Shown piece by piece: positions 8,464-17,783 of a stretch of DNA of 64,000 nucleotides; position 1 is the first letter of the stretch; every line of letters begins with the position of its first letter. The stretch covers positions 6,759,001 to 6,823,000 of the forward strand of contig NZ_CP033367.1 in the NCBI RefSeq assembly GCF_013170845.1, in the 5' to 3' direction. The notes beneath the pieces are model-generated. The model was not told where the DNA came from. It was given only the letters and a program-made list of their open reading frames with translations, and did not search any database. A program made the translations under genes and the position numbers. This DNA comes from Mesorhizobium loti R88b. Lineage in GTDB: Bacteria; Pseudomonadota; Alphaproteobacteria; Rhizobiales; Rhizobiaceae.

Positions 8464-9378
8464 TCAAACGCCCAACTCGGCCTTTGGACCCATGGCGATG
8501 ATTTCACGGGCCCTCCTGACAACCGGGGCATCGACCATCTTGCCGTCCAAGGCGAAAGCACCCCTACCCTCTGCCGCGGCATCCCTTTCGGTCGCGAGCA
8601 CGCGCCGGGCCCACTCGAACTCCTCTGCGCTTGGCGAGAAGGCTTCATTCAGGATGGCAACTTGTGTCGGATGAATCGCCAACGCTCCGACGAAACCGAG
8701 CCGCCTTGCCTGTATGACGACATCGCGGAACTTCTGCGTGTCCGAAAACTGCCCGATACTTCCAACGAATCCAAGAGGCAGCAGACCTCTCGCACGGGCG
8801 GCGAACAAGACCGAAAGGTTCGGTCCTAGAAGGAGCTCTGGACTTGGTGTCCCGCCAGCGGCCGCGCTGAAATCTTCCGGACCAAGCGCCATCGCGGCCA
8901 TCCGTGGATGGGCCGAAGCTATTGCCGCGAGTCTCGTCAATGCCCCCGGAGTCTCGATCTGGGCAACGAACCGAATGCTTCCCGCGTCAAGATTCCTTTC
9001 GTGCTCAAGTTCCGTCACGGCATCAGCGACTTCCATCACCCACTCGGCCGATTCCACCTTGGGAAGGACAAGCGCATTGACGCCTGCGACGACCGCTGCT
9101 TCAAGGTCGGCAGCCAGCGCGCGCAGGCCACGGTTCACGCGGACCAAAACCGACGCACCGTTGCGACCCACTTTTGCCACCGATCCACGAAGTTGACGCC
9201 TTGCCTGGTCCTTCCGGTCTTGCGGGACCGAGTCCTCGAGGTCGAGTATGACGCCATCTGCACCCCGCTCATGGGCCGTCTTAACGAAGCGCGGAACGTG
9301 AGCGGGAACGAAGAGCAGGGATCTCCAGCGGGGTACAGACATAGGGCTTTCAATGGCCGGAAAGGTGTCCTTGATCAT
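8464..9378 (-). CDS. CitE/HpcH-family CoA lyase (citramalyl-CoA lyase candidate)
   Basis: A 304-residue TIM-barrel protein of the citrate lyase beta-subunit/malyl-CoA lyase family. Visible hallmarks are RSLLFVPAHVPRF near residue 20, the metal-site segment DLEDSV near 46-51, RVN, LPKVES, the QIETPGAL segment with its metal-binding Glu, and ALGPEDFS. The start at 9378 has AGAGGCG ahead of it. It is the last gene of the operon deacylase, methylaspartate ammonia-lyase, CoA-transferase, lyase. Stand-alone members cleave malyl-, citramalyl- or beta-methylmalyl-CoA. Given the neighbours, cleavage of citramalyl-CoA to acetyl-CoA and pyruvate is the best fit. Substrate choice is inferred from context. 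Confidence 0.85.
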   Translation of the reverse strand: MIKDTFPAIESPMSVPRWRSLLFVPAHVPRFVKTAHERGADGVILDLEDSVPQDRKDQARRQLRGSVAKVGRNGASVLVRVNRGLRALAADLEAAVVAGVNALVLPKVESAEWVMEVADAVTELEHERNLDAGSIRFVAQIETPGALTRLAAIASAHPRMAAMALGPEDFSAAAGGTPSPELLLGPNLSVLFAARARGLLPLGFVGSIGQFSDTQKFRDVVIQARRLGFVGALAIHPTQVAILNEAFSPSAEEFEWARRVLATERDAAAEGRGAFALDGKMVDAPVVRRAREIIAMGPKAELGV

Positions 9379-9499
9379 GGAGTCGCCTCTGCGGTCGATT
9401 TTAGCGAGCTCGCAGGGCCGCCGATTCGCTGGATGATCCGTGGTACACACGCTCTCCTATAGATCGCGAGCGCACCGGCCTTACCGACAAGACGCACGC

Positions 9500-10669
9500 T
9501 CACGCCGATGTGGCTCTTTCGCGCAAACGTCCCAGAACCTCCTCGCGGACAGCCTCGGTATGAGCGCCAAGAGCCGGGACAGGGCGCAGCAAAGGGTGCT
9601 CAGCGTTGAAGATCGCTGCGGGGGCGATCGTCTCGATGGTCCCTTCGGGTGTTCCGACCTGCACCTTGCGAATGTGTGGGTGCTTTGAAACATCCGCGAC
9701 TTCGTTCAGTCGGCCATATGCCAACCCGGCTGCCTCAAGCTCCTGCATTGCTTCGTGGCATAGCAGTTTGGAAAAGCGCCGTTCGATGATCTCATCAAGT
9801 TGCGCACGGTGACCGAGGCGCTCCATATTATCGGCGAAACCAGGTGCGCGTATAAGCTTCGGCAGCTTCAGGAACTTTTCGCAAAAATTCACCCATTCAC
9901 GGTCATTCTGAACCGAAAAGATGACCTCTTTGCCGTCGGCACACCGATAGGCACCATATGGCGCGAGCGACGGGTGTTTCACGCCCGCGCGCACCGTGTG
10001 ATAGCCGCTGTAGTCGTTTTGAAGAACCGGCACGTTCATCCAGTCGGCGACGGCATCGAACAGTGACACCTGGATGCTTGTCCCTTCGCCAGTGACCTCG
10101 CGGTGATATAGCGCCTGAAGAATGGCGCTATGCGCGTTCATGCCTGCCGAGATGTCGCAAACCGACACACCCACACGGGCGGGCCCCTGTTGCGTCCCGG
10201 TGATCGCACACAGACCAGTTTCGGCCTGGACGATGAGATCATAGGCCTTCAAATGGGAGTACGGCCCTGTGTCGCCGAAACCGGAGATATCGCAGGTGAT
10301 CAGACGCGGAAATCGCCGACGGAGATCCCTAGACCGGAACCCCAGTTTTTCGATACTGCCCGGCTTCAGGTTTTGGATTAAGACGTCGGCACCGGCAATG
10401 AGCGTGTCCAGGACGGCGCGGTCCCCCTCAGTTCTCAAGTCCAGACAGACCGACTCCTTACCCCGGTTGAGCCAGACGAAGTAAGCGCTTTGTCCCCGCA
10501 CCAACTTGTCGTAGTTGCGGGCAAAGTCCCCTTCGGGCCTTTCGACCTTGATGACACGTGCGCCGGCGTCAGCAAGACGAGACGATGCATAAGGCGCGGC
10601 CACGGCCTGCTCCACGGCGACGACAGTGATCCCCTCAAGAGAGTTCTGCATGCTACACCGTGCTTTCAT
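9500..10669 (-). CDS. Class III (CaiB/BaiF family) CoA-transferase
   Basis: A 389-residue family III CoA-transferase. It has the N-terminal Rossmann-like segment (VKVERPEGD), the LNRGKESVCLDL motif, and the catalytic Asp in AYDLIVQAETG (D144). The ATG overlaps the stop of methylaspartate ammonia-lyase as ATGA, so the two are translationally coupled. That coupling argues that its substrate comes from mesaconate, either mesaconate itself or citramalate after hydration, with succinyl-CoA or acetyl-CoA as donor. The downstream gene encodes the lyase that would split citramalyl-CoA. Members of this family also act on oxalate, carnitine and other acids, so the substrate is an inference. Confidence 0.86.
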   Translation of the reverse strand: MKARCSMQNSLEGITVVAVEQAVAAPYASSRLADAGARVIKVERPEGDFARNYDKLVRGQSAYFVWLNRGKESVCLDLRTEGDRAVLDTLIAGADVLIQNLKPGSIEKLGFRSRDLRRRFPRLITCDISGFGDTGPYSHLKAYDLIVQAETGLCAITGTQQGPARVGVSVCDISAGMNAHSAILQALYHREVTGEGTSIQVSLFDAVADWMNVPVLQNDYSGYHTVRAGVKHPSLAPYGAYRCADGKEVIFSVQNDREWVNFCEKFLKLPKLIRAPGFADNMERLGHRAQLDEIIERRFSKLLCHEAMQELEAAGLAYGRLNEVADVSKHPHIRKVQVGTPEGTIETIAPAAIFNAEHPLLRPVPALGAHTEAVREEVLGRLRERATSA

Positions 10670-11937
10670 CCAACGTTTTCGTTTTGAGCCCGACGACGGT
10701 TCAGCATCGCAAGCAGCCGATTTTGTTCATTCCCAACGATTGAAAATGCTTCGTCGACACCCATACCGGGCTTTGCGAGCATCATGTCGGCCTGGGTCGC
10801 GACCGATACGTGGACAGAAGCTTGGGCGGAGAGATCCGTCTCGGTACAGCTCCCCCCGACATACGCTCCAACTTGGTTCTCCTTACAAATAAGAACGGCA
10901 CGTGCCGTGTCGGCAATTGAGCCAACATCGGGGGTCTTGATTTGGACGAGATGGGCGGCCTTTGCTTCGGCAAAGAGCCGGATATCCTCGAGCATGTTGC
11001 ATCGCTCGTCCACAACAATACGGGCATTGGAACCCCGGTTGTCCAATATCGATACGATCTTGGCATAGTTCTCAATTTGTGCCTGCGTCGAACCGAAATC
11101 CGCTGGGGACTCGATGTTTAGCGTGAAATCCGGGACGGTATTTGCAACCTGGCAGATAAAGTCCGCGATGTTTTGCGGCTCAAGGCCGATTTCCTGGCCG
11201 ATCCAGCCATACACATCGAAATGCAGCACCGGATGATACCCCGGGCAGCCGATTTCGCGCGTACGCCTTGCAACCCACTTCACGAACTCCATGAAGGTCT
11301 GGCCGTTGATTCCGAATTTCTGCCGTGAGTTGATCAGGCCGTGGGGAAGCACATCCACGGCCTTCAGAATCATCTTGTCGACATTGATTTCGCGAGCATC
11401 GCCGCTCTGGCAGTAGATCGGGACCCTGCGCGTCGGCAGCGGCAAGTCAAATTCAGCGCATACAACCTCTGCCATGGTGGCGCGCTGGAGGTAGGCCGCG
11501 GCTCGAAGCAGGGCCTGGCTGACGCCATACTCAATCGCGAGAGGTAGCCGCTTATGTTCGTGAGGCTCGAGAACCTTCGCGCAGGCCACAAGGTAACGAG
11601 ATACATCAACATCCAGAAGCCGAGGCGCCACGACCCGGGAGGTCAAATCCGAGATTTGAGAAGTTTCAAACAATGGATCGCGTCCGCCAGCACCAGAGTA
11701 CTGAACGCCCATCATGTCGCCCCAAACAACGGTGTCGTCGGAGAGGACAAGCCCGACGCTGAGCGACGATGCTGGAACGCGAATGGATGTAAACCCGGGC
11801 GTTACCGGTTCGCCAACATAGATGAAAGCATCCTGCGAGGCCCCGGCCCTGATAGCAGCCTGGTCGTCATAGAAAAATGCGCCATTGCCAAGCGTGAGGA
11901 GGACGTCTTTGATTTGCAATTCAGTCACTCGATTCAT
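10666..11937 (-). CDS. Methylaspartate ammonia-lyase (EC 4.3.1.2)
   Basis: Eliminates ammonia from L-threo-3-methylaspartate to give mesaconate; an enolase-superfamily enzyme. From the ATG at 11937 the protein has 423 residues, close to the roughly 413 of the clostridial enzyme. The family's KFGINGQTFMEFVKWV block is at 207-222. Metal ligands D241, E276 and D310 and the catalytic lysine K334 (VQIKTPDVG) occur at the spacing known for the Clostridium enzyme. An upstream in-frame start would add 19 residues without family similarity. No glutamate mutase gene is in the window, so the 3-methylaspartate probably does not come from the classical glutamate fermentation route. The enzyme makes sense as the core of the mesaconate/citramalate branch encoded around it. 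Confidence 0.93.
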   Translation of the reverse strand: MNRVTELQIKDVLLTLGNGAFFYDDQAAIRAGASQDAFIYVGEPVTPGFTSIRVPASSLSVGLVLSDDTVVWGDMMGVQYSGAGGRDPLFETSQISDLTSRVVAPRLLDVDVSRYLVACAKVLEPHEHKRLPLAIEYGVSQALLRAAAYLQRATMAEVVCAEFDLPLPTRRVPIYCQSGDAREINVDKMILKAVDVLPHGLINSRQKFGINGQTFMEFVKWVARRTREIGCPGYHPVLHFDVYGWIGQEIGLEPQNIADFICQVANTVPDFTLNIESPADFGSTQAQIENYAKIVSILDNRGSNARIVVDERCNMLEDIRLFAEAKAAHLVQIKTPDVGSIADTARAVLICKENQVGAYVGGSCTETDLSAQASVHVSVATQADMMLAKPGMGVDEAFSIVGNEQNRLLAMLNRRRAQNENVG

Positions 11938-11962
11938 TCTGAGGGGATTAAATTTCGTTCTG

Positions 11963-12967
11963 CTAGTGGCACTCGAGGCGCAGGGGGCGCGCAACGGCCG
12001 CTACCCATTCGTTGACGCCGACATGCCCCCCCGATCGTATGGCGAAGACGATGGCTGTTCCAGGCGCGCGGATGTCAATGGATTCAACGGACAGAGAATC
12101 CATCGGATGCAGGATGCCTATGAGATCTCCCTGCTTCACTTCATCCAACACCGACGCGCGAGGTTCGAAGATGCCCGGTGCGGGCGATTTCAACTCGTCG
12201 GACGGATGCGTTTCGAGTGTTTGGCCGGACTTCTGTTGACGGAACGTTGGATACTCGGCCTTACCCTCGACCAGCCCGAGCGCGATGAGCGCGTTGCGCA
12301 CTCCAGCCTCGTAAATCGCGAGATTGTCCGCGCCGACCGTGCCGCCGCCAAATTCAGCGCAAACAAATACCTTCCCTTGGTTTTGGGCCACGATATCGAA
12401 CATTCCAACCGTGTCGTTGTATTCCCAGACCAATGTCAAGGGCAATTTGAACGCTTCCGCCATTCTCACCGTCCTGGCCATGAGATCGAGATCGGCAATC
12501 GGGTGCGTCGTGGCGGCCGGTGGAAAATCCCACGTTGGTCCGAAGCTGTGCAGATCAAATACCGTGTCGGCCATTGGCAACAAAATGCGCGAAACCGCAT
12601 CCGCGATTCGTTCGGTCACTGACCCGCCGGCGCGGCCCGGAAACACGCGATTGAGATTCAACCCGTCGAGCGGAGTATTGCGGCTCCATGCCTGCACGGC
12701 TAATGGATTGAGCATCGGTAGGACGATGACCCTTCCACAGGTTTGCGCTTCTGGCAGCCACTCGATAAGCCGTCGCGCGACAAGCGGCCCCTCCAGTTCA
12801 TTGCCATGATTTCCGCCGGTGACAAGAAGGCGCGGCCCCTCTCCTCTATTGAGACTGAAGACAGGGAGCGAAAGCTCCCCGCGGTCGGCACCTCCCGGGA
12901 CAACAAGATGCCCCCTGCTCACGCCGGGCATATCGCTATCAAAGGTAAGATGCGGTGCTTCGCTCAT
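11963..12967 (-). CDS. Succinylglutamate desuccinylase/aspartoacylase family deacylase (DoeB-like)
   Basis: A 334-residue zinc hydrolase of the M14-like AstE/ASPA family. Zinc residues are visible in GGNHGNELEGP (H and E) and VFDLHSF (H). The C-terminal third (DELKSPAPGIFEPRASVLDEVKQGD) resembles a lipoyl-like beta domain found in this family. In ectoine degradation the related DoeB removes the acetyl group from N-acetyl-2,4-diaminobutyrate. It is first gene of the operon with methylaspartate ammonia-lyase, CoA-transferase and CitE-like lyase, behind the promoter at 13069-13111. Likely role: removing an N-acyl group from an imported amino compound. A decayed second copy lies at 15964-16320. 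Confidence 0.85.
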   Translation of the reverse strand: MSEAPHLTFDSDMPGVSRGHLVVPGGADRGELSLPVFSLNRGEGPRLLVTGGNHGNELEGPLVARRLIEWLPEAQTCGRVIVLPMLNPLAVQAWSRNTPLDGLNLNRVFPGRAGGSVTERIADAVSRILLPMADTVFDLHSFGPTWDFPPAATTHPIADLDLMARTVRMAEAFKLPLTLVWEYNDTVGMFDIVAQNQGKVFVCAEFGGGTVGADNLAIYEAGVRNALIALGLVEGKAEYPTFRQQKSGQTLETHPSDELKSPAPGIFEPRASVLDEVKQGDLIGILHPMDSLSVESIDIRAPGTAIVFAIRSGGHVGVNEWVAAVARPLRLECH

Positions 12968-13068
12968 TGTTCAACCTATTGCTAGTATTCAGGCGACCTG
13001 GCGCCGGGTTTACGATCGCTGATGCGCGTTTTGCTGCTCTGGAAGTATGCGCCACGCGGTGTTCAATT

Positions 13069-13111
13069 AGCCAATATAATGTCCCAGATGGTGCCATCGC
13101 GTTTTTAGATG
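13069..13111 (-). promoter_or_regulatory. LysR-type operator plus -35 element (site D) for the deacylase operon
   Basis: On the minus strand the dyad at 13095-13111 (CATCT-N7-CGATG, one mismatch) is followed by 2+18 bp and TTGGCT at 13069-13074. The weaker -35 fits an activator-dependent promoter. It lies about 100 bp upstream of the deacylase start. Confidence 0.6.
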
Positions 13112-13339
13112 GCCGCCGCCTGGCTTGGTGGCTGCACGATGTTCAGACGGGAACCGTGATGAATAGCTGGCTCCCCCGCCTACACCCAATGGCCGCCAGC
13201 CTGCTTGCCCGCCACACGGGCCAGCCCCTCAGGGATCTTGTCAAGCTTGGGCAGATACTGGAGCGTTTCATCACCGATCGAGGGCTAAGAAGCATATCGC
13301 CTGCTACCGCGGTTTATCCTGGCGGACATTATGAGCGGT

Positions 13340-13540
13340 GCCCGTTGCTCCAAGACGCCGAGCTTGTGCGAGATGAAGATGAAGGCGATGCCGATCCCCT
13401 CTTGCAGATTGATAGGCAGGTTCAGGGTCTGGGCCTATACGAAGACGTCCAGGGCCGGGCGATGAGCTGCGAGGCTTGAGGGGCCGCTTCGGCGCAATGT
13501 GCCGAGCCGCTGGCGCGGGTCAACCGACAGTGCGGACGGA
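13340..13540 (-). pseudogene. Relic of a peptide ABC transporter ATP-binding gene
   Basis: The minus strand encodes, across at least two frames, a decayed [13 protein letters not shown]...GIAFxFISHxLGVxE stretch that matches residues about 165-220 of the intact ATPase at 22949-23980. Only the D-loop to H-loop region survives. It shows that a second copy of the importer once existed here. Confidence 0.7.
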
Positions 13541-13603
13541 CTTTGCGGGCGACGAGGGCGCTGATCATGCCGCCCAGTAGGGCCGGCAAGCGGAGCTTAG
13601 GGC

Positions 13604-13670
13604 CATCTCGCCGCTAGATGACCCAGCTATGGATACTGCATTTGACGCAAGCCAGCAGTTGATCAATCTT
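13604..13670 (+). promoter_or_regulatory. LysR-type operator and promoter (site A) for the MFS gene
   Basis: Dyad CATCT-N7-AGATG at 13604-13620, then 2+18 bp, then TTTGAC at 13641-13646, and AATCTT after 17 bp as a possible -10. It faces the MFS gene. It shares CTAGATGAC and TTTGACGCAAGCC with site C almost base for base. Confidence 0.7.
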
Positions 13671-13766
13671 GGACTGGAATGAAATTGCAAAATGGCGGCA
13701 GTTTGCGCCTGCACATCTTCCGCGCAGGCGAGTCTATACGTAAGACGAGAGGCGGCGCTCCGAAAT

Positions 13767-15422
13767 ATGCGCAGGATGGCGGGAGCAGACGAGGGCGCAG
13801 GTTCGCCGGCGACATTTGCGCCGCTTAGAAACCCGACCTTTCGTTCGATCTGGCTCGCCACCCAGGTGTCTTCTCTCGGCTGGTTGATGCAGACTGTCGC
13901 CATCAGCTGGTTGATGGCGACGATCTCGACTTCCGATCTGATGGTGGCGCTGGTGCAGGCTTCATCGAACTTGCCCGCTTTCATCTTGTCCGTGTTCGCT
14001 GGCGCTCTCGCCGACAATTACAGCCGTCGCGGGGTCATGTTCGCCGGCCGCTGCCTTATGGTGATAGCCTCTGTGGCGCTGGCCGCTTTTGTGGCGCTGG
14101 GCTTTGTCAGTCCGTGGATGATCCTCGGCTTCAGCTTTTTGATCGCATGCGGCGGCGCTCTCCACGATCCCGCCTGGCAAGCTTCGGTTGGCGATATCGT
14201 AGACCGCCGCGATGTTCCGGCTGCCGTGACCCTGCTCTCCGTCGGCTTCAACACTGTGCGGACCGTGGGCCCGGCGCTCGGCGGCATCGTGGTTGCCTCC
14301 TTCGGGCTTCTGGCGGCCTTCACAGTGACCACCCTCACCTATTTAGTCCCGCTAGGCACCGTATGGCGCTGCAAGTGGAAGGTTCGCTCTTCACCTCTCC
14401 CGCGTGAGTCGATGAAAACGGCGATTTATGACGGGCTGCGCTTCACGGCGATGTCATCTGAGATCAAGGCGGCGATCGCGCGCGGAACCATCTTTGGCCT
14501 GGCGAGCATCGCCATACTCGCACTGCTGCCGCTGGCTGTCCGCGATCATTTGGGGGGAGGACCGCTCGCCTATGGCACGCTGATGGCCGGTTTCGGGACA
14601 GGCGCCGTCTTCGCCGGCCTCGCCAACGGCACATTCAGACGGAGCTTATCGCAGGAACGGTTGATGAGGCTCGCGTGCGTCGCCTGCGCGGCATGCTCCC
14701 TTTCCCTGGCACTGACCTCTTCCATTGCGGTGGCGGCACTTGCACTCGCCTTGGGCGGCGCGGGCTGGGTCACCGCCTGGTCCGGCGTTGGCGTGAGCGT
14801 GCAGCTGGCGAGCCCGCGCTGGGTCGTGGGACGCACCATCTCGATCTACTATGCATTGATAGATGGCGGCATCGCTGCCGGAAGCTGGGTATGGGGCACG
14901 GTTTCCCAGAACCATTCCCTGACCTGGGCGCTGGAGGGCTCCGCTGGTGCTTTGTTGCTCGTCGCCGCAGCCGGCGTGCTGTTTCCTCTTCGCGAGCGCC
15001 GGGAGTCCGAGCCCGATCCTTTGGAGGAATTCGACGCCCCAGCTGTCGCTCTCAATTTGAAGCCGAGAAGCGGCCCGATCGTGGTCAAGGTCGAATATCT
15101 GATCCATGAAGAGAACGTCGAGGCTTTCCTGGACCTCATGCGCGAGCGCCGGCATGTGCAGACCCGCGTCGGTGCTCGGCAATGGACCCTGCAGCGCAAT
15201 CTTCAGAAGCCTGTGCAGTGGATAGAAACATTCCGCACGCCGACCTGGACAGACTATCTTCGCCTGAACCATCGCCTCACGGAAGCAGACAAGGAACTGG
15301 ACGAACGGGTCCTCCAAATACACAAAGGAGAGCTTCCACCTCAAATGACCCTTTTGATCGAGCGGCCAACAAGCCTTGCTCGGAAACCCGAGCAGTCGGC
15401 CCCTTATTTTCCCCACCGTTGA
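13767..15422 (+). CDS. MFS transporter (EntS-like) with C-terminal extension
   Basis: A 551-residue protein from the ATG at 13767; ATGs at 13692 and 13776 are also possible and none has a strong ribosome site. Residues about 25-415 form some 12 membrane segments of the EntS-type exporter family (SPATFAPLRNPTFRSIWLA...). Residues about 440-540 are a soluble domain resembling a monooxygenase-like (ABM) fold (VKVEYLIHEENVEAFLDLM, RVGARQWTLQRNL), a known fusion in this family. It probably exports a small molecule or metabolite from the cytoplasm. It carries its own copy of the shared operator (site A), so it seems to respond to the same signal as the catabolic genes. That is unexpected for an exporter and may mean it relieves a toxic intermediate. 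Confidence 0.85.
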   Translation: MRRMAGADEGAGSPATFAPLRNPTFRSIWLATQVSSLGWLMQTVAISWLMATISTSDLMVALVQASSNLPAFILSVFAGALADNYSRRGVMFAGRCLMVIASVALAAFVALGFVSPWMILGFSFLIACGGALHDPAWQASVGDIVDRRDVPAAVTLLSVGFNTVRTVGPALGGIVVASFGLLAAFTVTTLTYLVPLGTVWRCKWKVRSSPLPRESMKTAIYDGLRFTAMSSEIKAAIARGTIFGLASIAILALLPLAVRDHLGGGPLAYGTLMAGFGTGAVFAGLANGTFRRSLSQERLMRLACVACAACSLSLALTSSIAVAALALALGGAGWVTAWSGVGVSVQLASPRWVVGRTISIYYALIDGGIAAGSWVWGTVSQNHSLTWALEGSAGALLLVAAAGVLFPLRERRESEPDPLEEFDAPAVALNLKPRSGPIVVKVEYLIHEENVEAFLDLMRERRHVQTRVGARQWTLQRNLQKPVQWIETFRTPTWTDYLRLNHRLTEADKELDERVLQIHKGELPPQMTLLIERPTSLARKPEQSAPYFPHR

Positions 15423-15758
15423 CTTTACGGGTGTACTCCCCGTACTAGCGCTTGCACCAGATGGCGACCGATCGCGCTATGCTTTGCAGAAAGTGGTGAT
15501 GGCGCGCCCAAAGAGCCGAGCAAGGCAACAGCTTCCCCGGACGCTGCAGGATTCGGGCGTCTTGAGATCAGCGACGGCGACGAGGATTGCCGCTCAGGGT
15601 TCCGATCTGCGAGAGCGTGTTCGATGTTATGGGCTGACGGGATGGAGAGGAGCGAGTCTTGTCAGTCTTGTTACCAGAACGAGCTGGCCGCTTCATGAGC
15701 TTTTTGCAAGCAGCGTGAGAATTCTGAGCGGCTGTCATGGCCGTTGCGGCATCTAATC
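15423..15758. other. Intergenic region, nothing recognised
   Basis: About 335 bp after the MFS stop. No terminator with a T-run, no repeat and no reading frame with family character was seen. Confidence 0.4.
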
Positions 15759-15800
15759 CATCTCGCTTCTAGATGATAGCGAAGACCGACTGAATTTGAC
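15759..15800 (+). promoter_or_regulatory. Orphan LysR-type operator (site B)
   Basis: Dyad CATCT-N7-AGATG at 15759-15775, then 2+17 bp, then TTTGAC at 15795-15800. It is one base shorter in spacing than the other five. Downstream on the plus strand there is only broken sequence, so it is probably the surviving promoter of a lost gene. Confidence 0.55.
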
Positions 15801-15963
15801 TTTGAGCCGCCCGTGGCCTCGGAGGAGGTGCGGCGTCTTTTAATTTCTCGCCGCTGCACAATCGATTGGCTGACTCAATGGCAAGGCGCCCCCGATCCTC
15901 AGCGTTTGAGCGGTCTCGCAAGGAGCGCCACCCCCTCGTCGGCGTCGACATATGCTCCGGATC

Positions 15964-16320
15964 TTATACCGCAACCGATAGCGTGGCGCGCGCGCGAATA
16001 TCAATGGAACCAGCCGACAGCGTATCCATCGGATGAAGGATGCCTATGGGATCTCCCTGCTTCATTTTATCCAGCACCGAGCAGCGAGGTTCGAAGATTC
16101 CATCCGCGGGCGGTTTCAGCTCGTCAGACGAGAAGCGCCTCAAGTGTCTGGCTAGACTTCTATTCATTGCCATGACATCCGCCTGTGATAGGAAGGCGCG
16201 GGTCCCTCCCCTTTATTGCGACTGAAGACCGGAAGCGAAGCTTCCGCAATCCGCGCCTTTGGGGACAACAAGGTGCCCGTGCTCAGCCTGCAGCGTCGAG
16301 ATCGAAGGTAAAGTGTGGAG
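15964..16320 (-). pseudogene. Internally deleted copy of the DoeB-like deacylase
   Basis: Minus-strand residues matching the C-terminus of the deacylase (DELKPPADGIFEPRCSVLDK, then GDPIGILHPMD) are joined at about 16160 to a segment matching its N-terminal coding region (compare about 12805-12965). The central two thirds, including most zinc-site residues, are missing. It is a dead duplicate of the gene at 11963-12967. Confidence 0.8.
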
Positions 16321-16361
16321 TGTCGCTCCCCGCCCCCCGAAGGACGACGACAGTGGGCAAG

Positions 16362-17783
16362 TTACATATTTTTGGTTGAGAGCCGCGGACGCTTGTCCTT
16401 CCAAGGCTGCAGCTGTTCGAACGCCGCCGAGGCCTGCAACACGCCCAGATCGTCGAAACGTTTGCCGACGATCTGCAGTCCCACCGGTAGGCCTGCCGGA
16501 GTAAAGCCGCACGGGACGCTTGCAGCCGGGTTCCATGACATGTTGAACGGGTAGGAGAACTCCGCCCACATGATCCAGTCCCAAGCATGCGTCGGCCAAT
16601 GATCGGGCATCAGCTTGTCGGCTTGGAAAGCGGCGACTGAAGCGGACGGTGTCAATAGCAAGTCCCAATCTTGGAACCAGCGATGGATGTTCGCGACGTA
16701 GGTCATCTTCCGATAGCGCATCTCCTGGTAGCGCGCGACGGAGACGTTCTCAGAGTGCTTAATGCAAGCGACGAGCCCAGGATCCATCTCCGCTTCCCAT
16801 TTCGGGAGGTATTGTGCTAGGCCGGTCAGGTGCGCAGACCAGAAGAACCGGATCAGTTCCGGTCCGTCCTTCGCCCACGGGGTGGGTACTTCCTCGACAA
16901 CTGCACCAAGTTCGGTAAAGCGTGCCGCGGCGGCCTTCACCAGTTCCGCGACTTCCGGATCGACACGGGCAAAACCCAGATCGGGGCTGTAGGCGATCCG
17001 CCTGCCCTTTATGCCTTCGTGCATGCGGCCCAGATAGCTGGCAGGCCCCGCCTCCAGCGTCGTATGATCGAGAGAATGCGGACCGGCCATGACTTCAGTC
17101 ATCAGCGCGGCGTCGGCCACAGTTCGTGTCATAGGCCCGTTGTGGGTCGTCATGTCACTGCCGGGGACCGGATAGTTCGGAATACGCCCGAAACTTGGTT
17201 TCAATCCGTAGATGCCGCAGAAATGCGCGGGCATGCGGATCGATCCTGCGCCGTCGCTGCCTTGGTGCAGCGGACCGTAGCCTGCCGCAGCCGCAGCGCC
17301 TGCGCCAGCCGATGAAGCGCCGGCGTTGTAGCCGAGCTTCCACGGATTGCTCGTAATGCCGGTGAGTGGGCTGCGCGAGACGCCGGTCCAGCCCATCTCA
17401 GGCACGGTGGTCTTGCCGATGATGATCGCGCCCTCTGCGCGCAGGCGCTGGACGAGCGGCGCATCCTCGGTCGGCTGATGCCCGGCGTAGATCTTGCTGC
17501 CGTGCTGTGTCGGCATGTCCTTGGTGATCGAGTGATCTTTGATCGTGACAGGCACGCCGTGCAACCGTCCGATCCGCCCACCGCTCATCAGCGCGCCTTC
17601 CGCCTTTTTCGCCTCATCCATAGCGTGATCTGCCGCTAAGTAAGCGAAGGCGTTTATCTTGGGCTCCAGCTCAGTAATGCGAGCCAGTAGCGTGCGCATA
17701 TACTCCACAGGCGAAATCTTTTTGCTTCTGACAAGTTCAGCCAGCTCTACGGCTGGTGTAAAGCCCATTGTCTCAGAGTTCAT
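16362..17783 (-). CDS. Amidase signature family hydrolase
   Basis: A 473-residue amidase from the ATG at 17783; an ATG three codons upstream is equally possible. The Ser-cisSer-Lys triad is visible: K82 (VTIKDHS), the GASSAGAG serine near 157-158 and the nucleophile S181 (GAGSIRMPA). It is a single gene about 220 bp behind its own copy of the shared operator (site C). It would release ammonia or an amine from an amide in the cytoplasm, probably feeding the same catabolic route as the deacylase. The amide substrate is unknown; the closest relatives by motif are general GatA-like amidases rather than GatA itself. Confidence 0.88.
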   Translation of the reverse strand: MNSETMGFTPAVELAELVRSKKISPVEYMRTLLARITELEPKINAFAYLAADHAMDEAKKAEGALMSGGRIGRLHGVPVTIKDHSITKDMPTQHGSKIYAGHQPTEDAPLVQRLRAEGAIIIGKTTVPEMGWTGVSRSPLTGITSNPWKLGYNAGASSAGAGAAAAAGYGPLHQGSDGAGSIRMPAHFCGIYGLKPSFGRIPNYPVPGSDMTTHNGPMTRTVADAALMTEVMAGPHSLDHTTLEAGPASYLGRMHEGIKGRRIAYSPDLGFARVDPEVAELVKAAAARFTELGAVVEEVPTPWAKDGPELIRFFWSAHLTGLAQYLPKWEAEMDPGLVACIKHSENVSVARYQEMRYRKMTYVANIHRWFQDWDLLLTPSASVAAFQADKLMPDHWPTHAWDWIMWAEFSYPFNMSWNPAASVPCGFTPAGLPVGLQIVGKRFDDLGVLQASAAFEQLQPWKDKRPRLSTKNM

